Notes: generated by a model from the sequence alone, not told the origin. A stretch of 64,000 nt of DNA from Zarea fungicola (GCA_900169235.1 FWCC01000283.1:62001-126000); one strand, 5' to 3'; shown: positions 11,311-23,484, counted from the first letter of the stretch. Numbers and translations are program-made.

Positions 11311-11712
11311 GTTGTAATTCTTGGATATATGTATTTTGGATTTTTTATTAGAGCATGTAGACCTAGTTTTTTCATCTTGTCAGGGCATATTATCTTTAAT
11401 TGCCCGTTTTAAATCCGGCATAGCGGCAGCCGTAGAGTAGCCGTAGCCTCTGTGGTGAGGATATCGGTGGCTTTGTTGTTACCGACTTTATAATTCAACT
11501 TGGAATTGAATCATTTTTGGCTAGCCTCCGGGTTATTGAGTTCATATGATTTTTAAGAATGTAATAGTACATTTAGACTCTATAATAGATAATCTTCTTG
11601 GTGAGCTTATTGTCTATGTACTGCTTCAAGGATTGAACGGTCCTTTCGTTCTCTGTTATAGGCCCTTGTAGTTTTCACTTCTTTTGACGACCATACCATC
11701 TTCCCCCCCGTC
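11311..11712. other. Convergent intergenic region
   Basis: AT-rich 3' flank shared by the ABC transporter and the PP2C gene. No ORF or repeat of note. Confidence 0.5.
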
Positions 11713-13074
11713 TCACGGATCCTCAAAGAAAACTACCTGCACAGTAATATCATCCCGTACATAGCGACTAATCATCCCCGTCGCCGTGACCGCGCCCGCC
11801 ACCATGTACCTGTGCCTGCCCCCAAGCACGTTCTTGAGCAGGCACACGGCCGCATTATCCAGATCCTCAATCGCAAAGTCCTCGACCCGCGCCGTGCGGT
11901 ACAGCGAGCCATCCTCATTGACATCGTACCTTGACTCCGCCGACTCCTCCACGTGCTCCGGCTTGCCAGCCCTTCGCGCCTCGCGCCAGCGCGCCACGCA
12001 CTCCACTGCGTCCTCGTTGCTAATCGCCTCCCACAGGCCGTCGGAGCCCAGAATCACAAAGTCGCGCGCCGCCACCGCGAGACGCATCGTCACCTCCGGC
12101 TCCGCCGTCATGTACGGTGGCGTCTTGGCCTTGGCGAGCGGCTTGGGCGCGTGCACGCTGCTGCGCGCACGCATCACCATGTCCGCCGGCCACTTCCAGC
12201 GGTGATCACCAAAGGCGCGCGTGGTGCCCATGGTCAGCAGGCTGCCGTACGCTCTGTCCATGATGTCGTCTGCCTCCTCATCCGGGTGGGCGGCGGCGAT
12301 GCGGGCGTACTCTCGCTCGTTGTTGACGTTGTGGTCCTGGCTCAGCACATCCACCACCGCGGGGCTGCTGTTGTCAGAGGAGTACTGCGCCCGTACGGCT
12401 CTGGAATCGCCGGCCAGGGCGATGCGCAGGGTCGACGAGGCGGCCTCGTATATCAGGAGGAGCGCGCAGGAGCCAGCAAACGCCGGGCCTGTGGCGGCGC
12501 GGACGGCGGCGGTGCCGGCAGGGTGGCCGGCCTCGAGAGCCGCTTGGGCGATGCCCAGGATACGCTCGTCGAGGCTCACAAAGGCCCTTTGGATTGCCTC
12601 CTCGACGCTGGCCCCCGCGGATGAATGAGACGCGGCTCTGGCGACGTATGGAATGAGGCTTTTGCTCAGGACCTGGGAGGTTTCCATGCCACTATACGAA
12701 AAAGGTAAATCATTAGAGTTTGTGTAGAATTATAAAGGGTTTTTTCTTTTGGGAAAGTCAAGTCGGTTTTGTTAATGAGAGGGGAAAACGTACTTGTGTC
12801 CGTCGTAAAGTCCGACATAGAGCGTGTCAAGCCCGTCTGGCCCTCGCACGACGCCGACATCCCAAAGGTCCTCGGACGGAGTTTTCGTCCCAAGACTGAC
12901 AACATCGACGCGGCCTTGTCCTTTTCCCCCAATGTTAAAGGTAAAGGAGGCACCGCCCTCACGAATCTTGGCGTCGGCTTCCTCGTAACTCAGCGGCTTG
13001 ACGGGTGGAATCACGGGGATATCGTCGTCCTTTGCGGCGGGTATAACAACGGGGGCAGATATAGGGACAGACAT
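11713..13074 (-). CDS. PP2C-family Ser/Thr protein phosphatase
   Basis: Exons 13074-12794 and 12691-11713 give 419 aa. The 102-nt intron (GTACGT..GTATAG) splits an Asn codon and restores the motif YDGHNG. PP2C enzymes are Mn/Mg-dependent monomeric phosphatases. The metal-binding signature is complete: Asp in YDGHNG (about residue 90), the SCALLLIY strand, AGDSRAV, GSDGLWEAISNEDA and the final DDITVQVVFF. Length and order match yeast Ptc5/Ptc6 and pyruvate-dehydrogenase-phosphatase-like proteins, but no clear mitochondrial presequence is seen; the N-terminus is Pro/Ala-rich. The variable loop between GDHRWKWP and the GSDG motif is as expected for this subgroup. Substrate is not predictable. 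It ends convergently with the ABC transporter and has no obvious functional partner nearby. Confidence 0.88.
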
Positions 13075-14212
13075 GGTTCCCTGGAGATGAAGTTCGTGCG
13101 ATCGTTATCACAGCTCAAGTAGCCTGATTGCGTACTCCAACAGGCTTGGCTGAGTTGGGACAACAGCCAAATGTGGTGTCTCGTTCCTAGGCATCTTTAA
13201 ATGGAAAGACAATGCGGAAAGAGGGGTATTCCACGTGATTATTATTCAATCTATTCACAGGCCATTTTATTGTTTGACAGGTTGAGGAGGCGGGAGCCGC
13301 GAGTTACGGAGAGCATCCTATGGCCACCACTGTGGACGAATGGGGCGGCGACACAAAGAGAGTGGACGTGGAGATGAACCAGACAGCGGCTTGGCGGATC
13401 TGTTCCCGACCCCTCATTTACCCCTGCCACCTTGCTTGCTTGAAGCGGCGGTTGGCAGCCTTGTTTGTGATCCTGAACTTGGAACGTGTCCTGGTTATCG
13501 AGCACACCATCCTCGTTCAACACGATAATTGCCGATGGGGCTACCAAAGTAACATACATCAGCAGGAGATTGGGCAGCTACGCAGGAGTCAAATAAGACC
13601 GAAGGATGGCGGAGAAACAACCCAAACGCCACAGAGCCTTATCAGCTTCAGGTTTGTTCTCTCTCCGCTTAATCTGGCAAGCTGTCTTGTGATGGCGCAA
13701 GCCGGGCAAAGTGGGCTCATATTTTAACTGCACATAATCAAAAGTGGCTCGTTAACACCACCGAGTGCCTACAATCACGGAACAAACAGTTCAAGCATAG
13801 TAAAAAATGAATCAAAATCGCTGGTAGCTACAAACAGATCTCACAGCCTAGTTCTCGCCCCCAACCCATTATATCTATAGTCTGTATCATAGTACAGAAA
13901 TATGCACGCGTAAAATGTTGATCTCAATGCCTGGTCTCAATCCTCCCAGGGTGCGAATCGCCGGGCGGCTTGAATTTGGCCTCTCTATTCTTGGCCCGGT
14001 TCTGAATGGCCTCAAGATTCCTGCACTGCTTGGTCACTGAATTCTGCCCTAGAAGTGGACAGCAGAAACGTGATGGTAATGACGGATGGGCATTATGGAT
14101 AGTAGCTTAGCTTTAGATTAGATCTACAGCATAGGCCTATAGTTGCCTTTTTGGAAATCTTCACCGGGTGTAATGAACTGAATAAATGAATGAATGAATG
14201 AATATAGTAACA
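13075..14212. other. Intergenic region
   Basis: No gene with recognisable motifs. A 40-codon open stretch on the minus strand ends at 13924 without a start codon. A short ATGA tetranucleotide run lies at about 14185-14203. Confidence 0.5.
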
Positions 14213-17042
14213 TTAGATGTCTCCTTTTTCCAATTCTGTCTCGAATGTCGTCTTGCGTTGAGAGCGAGATCGCAATGCACTTAGCCCAGGAACATCTACA
14301 GCAGTACTGTGTCCATCTTTCGTTGCAGCTCGGGTGTATTTTCCCAACACGTCAGAGGACTTTTCTGAAATGACAGGTCGTATGACGTATTTGGCATACA
14401 GCAATATGAAGAACGCTGAGACGGCAAATGCCGCAATTGTGGCTAGGACTGCGAAACGGGAAATAACCCGTCGATGGTTAGTACGTCTGCAATTTCGCCG
14501 GAAGCAGTGGGAATAAAGATGGACAATGGCAACAACATCAAGTTGAAGAAAAACTGGAAAACGGAAACCAGATTGGTAGACACTCACCAGAAATCCAGGC
14601 TACGAAACCGGAGGCATATGCTCCGGAATCGCCAAACACCGACTTGCTCTGCATCTTCTGGAGCTGCTTGATTGGCAGAGCAAATAGAGTAGCGATATAC
14701 GTCATGGGGGTGAAGATGACGGTGACGACTGCGAAGCTAGTAACAGCAATGTTCATGCCCATCGAGGCGCGTGACTCCCTGATGGCAGTGTGCTTCGACT
14801 TTAACTCTATCATGAGCATCACCGTTCGTTCCACCCTCTGTGCCTCTTCTTCCATCTGCCTAGTGCGCGTGATACGGTCCTCGAATGAAGTATCCATTTC
14901 CAGAATAAGCTCCCACTCATCCCTTGCGCGCTTATCAAGGCAGGCCCGGTCGTTGTCCGACATGACAATGAAGCCAAGGCTGTTGTTCCAGTAGCCAGGC
15001 CAGGATTTCTTGGCAAAAGTCTTCCAGACTCTTTGTTGCTCCGTAGTGACGCGCTTTACCATGGACAACTCGTCTCCAATGTCGATAATACGGTGTAAGC
15101 AGGTCTTCTCTACTCCAGATTCCAGCCCGTAGGCGCTGATATCCCATAGATAGGATTCTGCAACCTCGGAGACCTCAACAATGGCCTTCTGAAATCGTAG
15201 GAATAGTTCGGGTTCCAAGTCGGTGAGCTTCGCCGTAGGCAGTGGGCAGGAGGGCCAGCAAAAATTGCCAAGCACGCATGCGATGTATCTGAGCATGTCA
15301 GTAGATTCAAAGTCGCCTGGACGCGAATCCCGCGCAGGATATCGGGCTGATAGAATAACATTGTCCTCGATTCTCCATATCCACGCCTGGTGAACAGTGA
15401 TGAGCGTTTTGTCGTTTGGAATCTCACCCAGCGTGTGACTCGCTTCTCCAAGTGGATTCACCGTGGCCTGATCACAGTTGCGTCGGTTCAGGGCATCCGC
15501 AGATAGCGACTGACAGCAATACTCGTCCAGCGTCAAGGGGGGAAAGAAGGCATCGTGCAGCAATGAACCATAGCTGCAGTACTTCCAACTCTTAGACAAA
15601 AACTTCCACCCAATCGCCTTATTCCTATCCGGATCTCGCCACTCATTAAGATTCTTGGCAGTCTCGAATTGGAGATAGGGCATCTGCTCAGTGTCAGCCT
15701 TTTAAAAGATGCCAGACTTCAGGACGTAGCCTACACATATAGAAATGCTATCAGTCATGCTGTTATACTTGAGTACCCTTCTTGGCAAAGTCGTGGGAAG
15801 CTTCTTGAAAGTACATGACGCAGCTCGAATACGAAAGCCGTTCTGGGTTCGTGGCGACTTGTAAAGTTCAATATGTGGCCAGTCGACCACATCAGACGAA
15901 ATATGGCCATTTTCCAGCAAATCCAAACGGGCACCCTGGTTGTTAAGGTAACAATTGCAGCTTAGCATGCTTGATAAGTATTCGAAAGTTGATAGTAACA
16001 TACAATTAAGCCTGGCAACTGAATATCACATGTCAGCATTGCCTGTGATATATTTGTGGTCAGTCAAGTATAGGCTCACATTATTCAACTGCGACATGAA
16101 AACTACATTCCATCCGCCGGGATGCTCGCTGATATGCCAGTGGCACCAAGTGTCCCAGTGGTGTCCCTGGAGCTCCCTAGATATAAACGGCTTTGCCATG
16201 CGTAGGTCGAACGACTTTTGAGATATCAGTGCTTCCCAAGGTGTGCATTTGGAGCCATCTAGAGTCTTCTCAGTGTTGCTGTTGCTCAACAACCACTCAA
16301 CACAGTCAACGTTGCCATTTTCCACAGCGACATGGAGACAGGTCTTGTTCCTTTGCCCTTCAAAGATACGTTCTTGTAACATGTGTGAATCATCGGGTGT
16401 CAACAAAACTTGCATGAGATGGTGATTGGAGACCTCGCAGGCGTAGGATAGTGCCGTCCGTCCTCGGTATAATGCATTTCTGTCTACATTAGCATCCACC
16501 AAGCATTGTGCCAGAAGCCCGGTTTTTTCGTGTGTTATTGGATTGACATGAAAAGAAAGCATATGCAAGACTGTCTCATGCCCGCTCTTCTCACGCAGGT
16601 TGACAAAGGCACGCCTACTCTCTTCATCTGGCATCTGCTCAAGTATATACTTGACAAAGTCGACCTCTGCCAAGTACTGGCACGCAAAATGCAGGATCGT
16701 CTCGCCGACGTTGTTTTCCATGGAGATAAACTTCCACTTCTCCTCGCGTACATACTGCAGAAGGAGTTGAGCCGAACCGAAGTCTGCTTTGCTGCCCAAA
16801 ATGTGGAGGGCTGTATGATTATTGCAGTCTGGGGTTGTGGGGTCGAATTTGTGATCGAGGAGACATTTGATAACATGCCGCTCTCCAACGTAACAAGACT
16901 CATGGAGGATCAACATGGTCTCGTCGCTTGTAAGCGTGGCTAAATCGGAGTCCTTGAGTAGTTGTTCGACACGTGGCTGGTCTTTATCTTTGACTGCCAA
17001 AAGCAGCCGCTCACAAACAGACGAAGCGGCTGTCGAACTCAT
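14213..17042 (-). CDS. Ankyrin-repeat protein fused to a CorA-like two-TM membrane domain
   Basis: Exons 17042-16080, 15935-15735, 15683-14588 and 14448-14213 give about 831 aa, joined by introns that all preserve phase. Two other acceptors inside the first gap (16043 or 16019) plus a GTATGT donor would add a tiny in-frame exon. Residues 1 to about 320 hold ankyrin repeats (NNHTALHILGS, VGETILHFAC, GRTALSYACE, NKTCLHVAVENG). A middle region follows, containing MPYLQFET and LTLDEYCCQSL, as found in fungal CorA-like proteins. A long charged helix then precedes TM1 (ending TYIATLFALPI) and TM2 (VLATIAAFAVSAFFILLYA). The canonical GMN motif of true CorA magnesium channels is not seen, so transport is unproven. 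Such fusions are typical of expanded fungal families; a role in sensing or incompatibility is only a guess. Confidence 0.75.
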
Positions 17043-18254
17043 TTTTTTTAAACCGTGATCGGAATGGATGCATAAAGTAGAGGTTGGGGGAAAGAGGTGG
17101 TAGACAGTGATGTAGGGAATCTCGACTCTCTTCGCAGTCAAGACAAAACCCCGCCTTTGGCCGTCCGGAATATCACAGGCTGGACGGCTGAGGGGCTGGT
17201 AGCTTTCAGCTGAGATTGACAAGGGGGGGGAGAAGACATGAAACAAATACCAAGACATATTGCAGCGTAGCTGAATGGCGACTCTTGTGCTCTCCTCCTA
17301 ACTGTAGGACTGAGTAAGCCGCCATCATTCTACCAGTAGCAACTAAGAGAACACAGTCCGTACAGCACCTACCAAGCCCACACACATAGTTAACTGCCAA
17401 CGATTGAGTTACTCTTGCATTAGTAATCAGTACTCCCACAGTTGTAGCAAATGCACCATGTCCCGATATCGTTGCTCGGGATTTTTTGTCCTAGTAATAA
17501 AAGACAGTCTTGACCCAAGTAAGGTCTGTCATATTTAGTTAACTAGTGGTGCCGATATGGCCGATTTTGTAGATCTGCTGTTTTGGCGTGATTGGGATTA
17601 GCGCTACGTGGCAAGCAGCGCTTCCAGTGGCAGAGTTATAATTAGTGTCTATTAGTGCCTACAGTGGAGGTACGAGCAGGATACGTATTAATCTTGGCGG
17701 CCGAAGAGAGCATTTGTGAATCGCGGGGTGTGATTATCGACTCCTGACAGGGGTCGTATAGAGACCACCCTATTGGGGGGGTATCCCTTCTATTGCTCCT
17801 TTTCCGACTTATAACAACCAATGGGAGAAGAGAGATTTTATATCTATTGTTTACTCTCTCTAAATTCTAAAATACAAGGGAAGAATTCCTCACCTAGCTA
17901 TAGCTAGATTTTTATTATTATTTAGTTATCGAAAGCATACCTACTAGGAGACGCCTCTCTTACTACTATGCCTCCTAACTGCTTGTGCTCGCACCAATAT
18001 AGTCCCTTAGTAGCGATTGCTGTTGCATCTCCTGGTCATCAAACTGATGTTTATCTTGGGGACTAGAATTAATATTCATTCTGTCGAGGTCAGAAACGTG
18101 TCAGAGCAAAAATTATCCTCACTAGGAACAGCAAATCGAACACGAATGGAACACGAATGCAACTCCGATCAATAAGCGTCCTTTGCATTTGTATAAAAGG
18201 CTAGGGAAATCTTCGACATGAGCAAAACCTAGCCAAGGTCATCTCTTGTTACAC
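17043..18254. other. Gene-free, AT-rich region
   Basis: No credible ORF. The right end (from about 18180) is the 3' flank of the cysteine-rich gene and is duplicated at 26230-26340. Confidence 0.5.
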
Positions 18255-18320
18255 CTAGCAGCCTCGAACAAAAATAAGGACACCACTCTTATTCTTGCAT
18301 GTGACTCTGCAAGTTCCCAA
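18183..18320. repeat. Duplicated block, copy 1 (effector 3' end and flank)
   Basis: This segment matches 26231-26370 with shared strings such as AAAACCTAGCCAAGGT and CTAGGGAAA in the same order. It covers the last codons and 3' flank of the cysteine-rich gene. Aligned by eye only. Confidence 0.6.
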
Positions 18321-18557
18321 TGTCGGATCCCCAGAAATTAGAGGACAATCTTGGGTCGCAGTGCCTCCAAATGATGCACAATTGTTCTTTGCTGTTTGAC
18401 AGGCTGCTGATCCATTGCAATTAACTTGATTTCCAGGAAACTGTTCATGTATGTCAGTACAACGGTCAGGATCAAAGTAACCACATAGACTTACACAATC
18501 CGTAGCGATTGTGACAGATAGGAAGTAGCATCCTAGGAGAAGAGATTTAAGTTCCAT
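18255..18557 (-). CDS. Small cysteine-rich secreted protein (effector-like)
   Basis: A single-exon 100-residue protein. Residues 1-19 are a signal peptide (Met-Glu-Leu-Lys then a hydrophobic core ending Ala-Thr). The mature chain of about 80 residues has ten cysteines, from DCVSLC at its start to Cys as the last residue, enough for five disulfides. No family is recognised. Size, secretion and cysteine density are those of fungal effectors, small antimicrobial proteins and adhesive proteins; toxicity or host targeting cannot be inferred from sequence alone. A TATA-like ATAAATAT element lies near 18630, about 75 nt before the ATG. A frameshifted C-terminal relative with the same 3' flank lies at 26297-26430, so the gene belongs to a duplicated set in this accessory region. 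Confidence 0.7.
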   Translation of the reverse strand: MELKSLLLGCYFLSVTIATDCVSLCGYFDPDRCTDIHEQFPGNQVNCNGSAACQTAKNNCASFGGTATQDCPLISGDPTLGTCRVTCKNKSGVLIFVRGC

Positions 18558-20289
18558 ATTGTAAATTGGTAAAAAAGTAAAAGTTCAAAGCTCAGAGATT
18601 ATGGACTGTTATTTTACGGAGTGGTTACTGATATTTATAATAAAAAGGGCACTGTATTGGAGGAAACTAAACTCATGTCCGACCTCCGGCATATCCGGCA
18701 ACGCTGCCTACTATTATCTGCCCTGAAGCATGTCGGTTGACCACCACGTACGTCCATGACGATCTTCTGCGAAGAAGCTGCCCGTGTCGATTGACTGGTA
18801 GTATGGGTGACGTAACGGCTTTATTGGACTAATTAAATCCAGTTGAAAAGCCATAAGAATGCAGGTAAGCAAGATTTAGGAGCAAAACCTCCAAGCGAGT
18901 TGAGTATAGTTGCCGAATAGAGTTAGTAGTTAAGCGAGGCTGATAGAAAGGAGGTCCAGTTTACTGTTATGTACTTGCTTCCCTGCTTGAGATTACACAG
19001 CACCAGTAAATAGGAGTCCCACGCCTAACCTTCCATGTCAAGAATAAATGAAAGTGTAGAGCAACGGCATCAAGTGACATTGAAGCCAGGAGACCTGTGT
19101 GCTTCGTCGCAACAGGTTTCAATTCTTTACGCTAAAGACTTCGACTCTATAGAGCTGAGTACAAAGGAACTTGTTGTTCATTGTGGATTGTTGATCTGGG
19201 GGCGGGCCGAGACGCATTTTTATTGTGGAGGATTGGAATCCTAAGACAGACTCCTAGGTCGACGGCTTCGGGGAAAACCCAGCGCCAAGGTATCCATTAT
19301 CCAAAACTGGTTTTTCTGAGCCGGTGCTAAAGATCAACCCGAAAGAACGACAATATCAGCACTAGCAATACCCCTCACAAGGGCAATGCTGCCAGTTTCA
19401 CCAAGTAAGACCGAATGTTAATAGGCTGGTTTAAAACCGCTGGAACAGACCTGCACGTATTATGACCTACACTCCTACACTCCTACAGTACGTTATTATG
19501 ATTATTATTAGCTTTTTAACTCCGCAATGGTAACTAGTTCAACCTAGTCGCTTGTTGGAGTGATATTTTCAAGACATAGTTCCGAATGTAACCAGCGTAT
19601 AGCTCTGGCTCTATAACGTGTAGTTGCAGGCGGGCTCGTCGTTCAGTTTACACATGTCAGCATGCCCATGAATAGCACAAGAGAGACGGAAGACGACAGA
19701 AACGAGAATTGAAACCGAAATTCGATTAGTTCAAAAAAAAAGATGTATTATTCCAGTACGGTCTCTGTTCCTTCTTGGATCGCCAGCCACAACAAGACAG
19801 GGGAAGGATATTCTCCTAGCCTTGTCGCTAAGACTTGTTCTCATCTTATTTTCGCCTAATTTCCTTCTAAACAAGCTCTCGTGGTTGAGGCTTAGATTTT
19901 GCTTTTAACGCCTCAATGATTGCTCGTTCAGGCAAGAGAATTACGTTAAAGGCACGTTCTCTCACCTTGGTGGTGCTCGCGGAACTTTCAAGACAGTTCA
20001 AAGAAACTAGCCCAAAAAATGGTATACTTTATGAAGACTGCGCATTGCGTTTCTCACAGGCAGTAAAGGACATGTTGGTTACGTGAGATTCAACTATGTA
20101 GACGGGAATCTAATAACCATGTTGGAGGATCTATCTAAGGCTATCTAATGCTACATAAACCGGGCGCTATCTAATGCTATCTATACGAACTTGAGTGGAA
20201 TGCTGTCTTGTAACTCGGCCGTTTGTTTTCTTTTTCGGTGTGGGGTCTCGGGTGGTTTAATCTGACACTTCTTCCCCCATCTTCGCCGT
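18558..20289. other. Gene-free region with short repeats
   Basis: Left end is the promoter of the cysteine-rich gene. No gene seen in the rest. Near 20120-20190 the phrase GCTATCTAA/GGCTATCTAATG recurs several times as an imperfect short repeat. Confidence 0.5.
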
Positions 20290-21522
20290 TCATTGCCCAT
20301 TCTCCACAAAGAACTTCTTCATTTCCATCGCTGCATCATCAGAGCCGAGCATAATCCCCAGCAAGTGTTCCGTCTGCTGGCCGTGCTCCACTGCCCTCTC
20401 CGTCATGCTCTTCTCAAAGGCTTCCACCAGCGGCGACAGCACCTTCTCAAACGCCGCCGCATCCCCACCTCGGCACTCATCATACGCCGTGATAATGGCC
20501 TTTGACAGCAACATTGCATCAAACATGGCTTGATTCACACCCTCACCGTTGGGCAGCATAACATGCGCCGCATCGCCAATGACAGCCACACCAGGTCGAT
20601 GCGCCCACGTCGTGCCGTACGGCAGCGCATACAGCGGCCGCACGTCCAGACCCGCTGCGTCGGGGAATTCAAGCGACTCCTGCTCCATGGCCGTGGCGAC
20701 GAGGTCCTTCACCACGGGTCCAAACGGTCCGAGAAACGCGTCGCTCTCGAGAAGCGCCTCCTTGGCCTCGACCGCAGGGCGCGCCGCGAGACCCGTCGTG
20801 CGTCCAAAGTGCTCGTCGGCGGTGCGAATCCAGAGGTACAGCCGCGCCGAGTCCAGGGGCCCGCGCTGCGAGACGACGGCCTGCCGACTGCCCAGCGCGC
20901 TGAGCGTCCCGCTGCCGACCAGCGCGGCGAGACGGGGGAACTTGTTCGTAATGTGACGGATGGTGACGGTCACGACCTGGAAGTCCGTGTACCGCGGCCG
21001 CACATCCGTGACGAGGCTGCGCACCTTGGACCACGCGCCGTCGGCGCCCACCACAAGGTCAAACTCGTACTTGCGCCCCTCGCCGAAATCGAGCTCCGTC
21101 ACGCTCGAACCCTCTTTTTGCGTGGCCGAGAGTAGTTTGTGGCCCCACTGGATCCTCTCCTCGGGGATCTGCCCGAGGAGGAGCTGTGACAGGTTGTTTC
21201 GCGAAATTTCGGGGCATGTCCTGTTATCGCCCCCGCTGACGTGCAGCTTGTTGCCGTCTTTATCTGCAACGATGAATTCTTCGGTGCATTCGGCTGTTTT
21301 TGTGAGGAACTCTTCGTACACGCCGCATTCGTGGATGGCGAGGAGGCCGTCGGGCTCGTGGAGGTCGAGCATGCCAGAGGGGATAGCCCATTCTTCTGGC
21401 GTGGGCTTGGACCGGAGCTCAAAGATGGTGAAAGGAATGTGGTGCTTGTGGAGGAGAGTGGCGAGAGTTAGGCCTGCTGGGCCAGCGCCCGCAATGGCAA
21501 TTCGAGGAGTGGAGGAAGACAT
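20290..21522 (-). CDS. FAD-dependent monooxygenase (PHBH/TetX-like)
   Basis: An intronless 410-residue group A flavoprotein monooxygenase. The Rossmann dinucleotide motif GAGPAG (Gly12, Gly14, Gly17) follows the short N-terminus, the DG motif VVGADGAWSKVRS lies in the middle, and the GD motif AVIGDAAHVMLPNGEGVNQA lies near residue 325. These bind FAD and NAD(P)H, and the enzyme would hydroxylate an aromatic or polyketide-like substrate. The form of the GD motif (MLPNGEGVNQAM) is close to the TetX-type branch rather than classical salicylate hydroxylase. There is no signal peptide and no membrane helix. It is the only gene in about 4 kb, so the context does not name a pathway. The local GC content is higher than its flanks. 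Confidence 0.88.
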   Translation of the reverse strand: MSSSTPRIAIAGAGPAGLTLATLLHKHHIPFTIFELRSKPTPEEWAIPSGMLDLHEPDGLLAIHECGVYEEFLTKTAECTEEFIVADKDGNKLHVSGGDNRTCPEISRNNLSQLLLGQIPEERIQWGHKLLSATQKEGSSVTELDFGEGRKYEFDLVVGADGAWSKVRSLVTDVRPRYTDFQVVTVTIRHITNKFPRLAALVGSGTLSALGSRQAVVSQRGPLDSARLYLWIRTADEHFGRTTGLAARPAVEAKEALLESDAFLGPFGPVVKDLVATAMEQESLEFPDAAGLDVRPLYALPYGTTWAHRPGVAVIGDAAHVMLPNGEGVNQAMFDAMLLSKAIITAYDECRGGDAAAFEKVLSPLVEAFEKSMTERAVEHGQQTEHLLGIMLGSDDAAMEMKKFFVENGQ

Positions 21523-22749
21523 TACAGGGAATGAGAATCTGCGATGTGTTGATGAAGTTGGGGAGAGAAGAGTTTGGTGAAATCCTTTTCTACTCTCGTT
21601 GTCTAAGCTGCCAATGTTTGAGGCATTGGAACTAACTTAAATACATGTCGAGAGATGGTTCGACTCGGTCACACAACAATTTGCGTGACGTATTTGAACA
21701 TCTTTCGGGGTGAAACAAGAGACCGTGCCCGTCGAGGCCGTGTGACGTGTTAAATTACGCCAGCCCTGGCTACTGCCTTGTAAGGCTCTTCATTCTCTGA
21801 TGGGGAGGATGCGATGTGCTGCCCTGAATCACAGAAATCGTGGCGTCAACCAACTGCTTAGTCTAGGGGCTAGCTCGCACTAAATTACTTCTCTGCCTTC
21901 GACAGGCGCAACGCTTCGCAGCCTGATTCTCCTGATTTTCCTGATTCTACATATTATTATCACCCCCAGCGGCGTTATGAAGAGGATGTGCCATGTTGGC
22001 CCATGCCACCCGCTCTGGGATCCTATGGCGCTGAGCAACTCGCCGTGCTCAAGGTTTAGAATAATGCGTTGAGCCTACTGAGCATCACCCTTCCTATTAC
22101 TCCCGATGCCGGCATAGCGGTGGCCCAAGATTTAAACACTCCATCTCTGCTTTAATCTACCTAACTGTTGAGGATGTACTCCAGTGCTTTGTTGCTGACT
22201 TAACCGCCCTGCAGGTTCATGCTGCTGGGTATGGAGTAGTGGAGAGAGTGAGCCCCGTTGCTTCGGGACCGAGATCGCCCACAAGACCGAATTCGTCAGA
22301 GTCGGCCGCGAACAACAGTTTCATGGACTGCTTACAAGATGGAATGTCCACCTTGAATCTATAACATGTCAGTAGTAAAATTATGCAATTTGTATGCTAT
22401 CATCGTTTAAAGGCCTACTTTATGTAGCCATCCACTCTATTCCTTGAGCAAGGTGCTCTGTTACTTAGTCCACATCTACAATTTCAAGGAAGTTGTGGAT
22501 CTGGCAGGATGCAGTCGCCGAGTTACCCGAATCACAGTGGTCCCCTCCACACTAATTACCTTTGAGCAAACTTCGGCCAAGCTCAAGAATTCAACAGTCG
22601 CCGAGTTAGCGGATCGAGCCAATAATTCTGCTCCACCTACACAAGGACAATTTTACAAGGAGATGTCCGTGGGTTGAGTGAAGAGTTTCATTCAATAATC
22701 TCGGCTAATGGCTGGATTTTCTGCAGAGGTAAAATCTACCTACAAGATC
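21523..22749. other. Gene-free region
   Basis: Promoter of the monooxygenase at the left. The rest contains short frames (for example 22444-22677) without motif or codon pattern to support a gene. Confidence 0.5.
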
Positions 22750-23484
22750 TTAGTGGGATACCTGGATAGCATAAAAGTGAACCTCGGTAGCTCCCTCGCC
22801 CTGGTTGTAGTTTCCCGCCTTGAAGTAACTATCCGGACTATTGAGGTCGAATGTATCAAGCTGCTGAAGGTCTCCGCCATTGATACTGACAGACAATTGG
22901 TCGCTCTCGTATCGAATCTCGTACGTGAACCGCTGGCCGACTGGGACATTGCCCACCGCGAAGCTTGCCTGACTGCACGTGGTGCACTTGTTCACACCCA
23001 TTCTGAGGTCGCCGGCGGTGCTGTAGTAAAGTTCGCAGACCGGCTTGCTCGAGATGGCTCCGTCAATGTGAACTTGTCCCACCACAACACGATCGTCGTC
23101 AATTTGCGTAACGACAAGGTCGCCAAAGAGCCTGTTAGTCGCAGAGGAAGGGCTCCACTTGTCAGGGGAGTTCTCTCGAAGCTCGGTGCGACAGTGGTCA
23201 CTGTTTGGCGTAGTGACACAGCCAGACGAAGAGGGTGATCCAGGTACTTTCATGACGAGAGTGCCATCGTCGCCAGTGTAAAAGACATCCGACTGGTAGC
23301 CCGAGCAGCCTTGCAGTTGATCAGGGTTGATTGAGTCTGGGTGTCCTTCTTCACCAGTAGGAAGCTGAAGTTTCCAGATGGAGAGGTCAAATGTTCCTCC
23401 TGGGGCACAGCTTGACCCTTGTCCAACTACTAAGCTGGCGAGTTGGCCAAGGATGAAGGCGGTGTCGACGGACGTGGCCCTCAT
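22750..23484 (-). CDS. Secreted polysaccharide lyase family 7 (alginate-lyase-like)
   Basis: A 244-residue protein from ATG 23484, chosen because it opens with a hydrophobic secretion signal and sits about 100 nt after a TATATAAAA element on the same strand near 23585. The upstream in-frame ATG at 23628 precedes that TATA box and is unlikely. The three diagnostic PL7 motifs are present in order: RTELRE, the QVH variant of QIH in VVVGQVHIDG, and YFKAGNYNQ. PL7 enzymes adopt a jelly-roll fold and cut uronic-acid polymers (alginate, sometimes glucuronan) by beta-elimination, with Gln, His, Arg and Tyr in those motifs at the active site. Full length and secreted. The natural substrate of a land-fungus PL7 is uncertain; glucuronans are an alternative to alginate. 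Confidence 0.87.
   Translation of the reverse strand: MRATSVDTAFILGQLASLVVGQGSSCAPGGTFDLSIWKLQLPTGEEGHPDSINPDQLQGCSGYQSDVFYTGDDGTLVMKVPGSPSSSGCVTTPNSDHCRTELRENSPDKWSPSSATNRLFGDLVVTQIDDDRVVVGQVHIDGAISSKPVCELYYSTAGDLRMGVNKCTTCSQASFAVGNVPVGQRFTYEIRYESDQLSVSINGGDLQQLDTFDLNSPDSYFKAGNYNQGEGATEVHFYAIQVSH

Noticed and set aside
13924..14050. Short minus-strand frame with a Lys/Arg-rich conserved-looking C-terminus
   Set aside because: Only about 40 codons, no start codon, and no upstream exon found in the 150 bp before the neighbouring gene.
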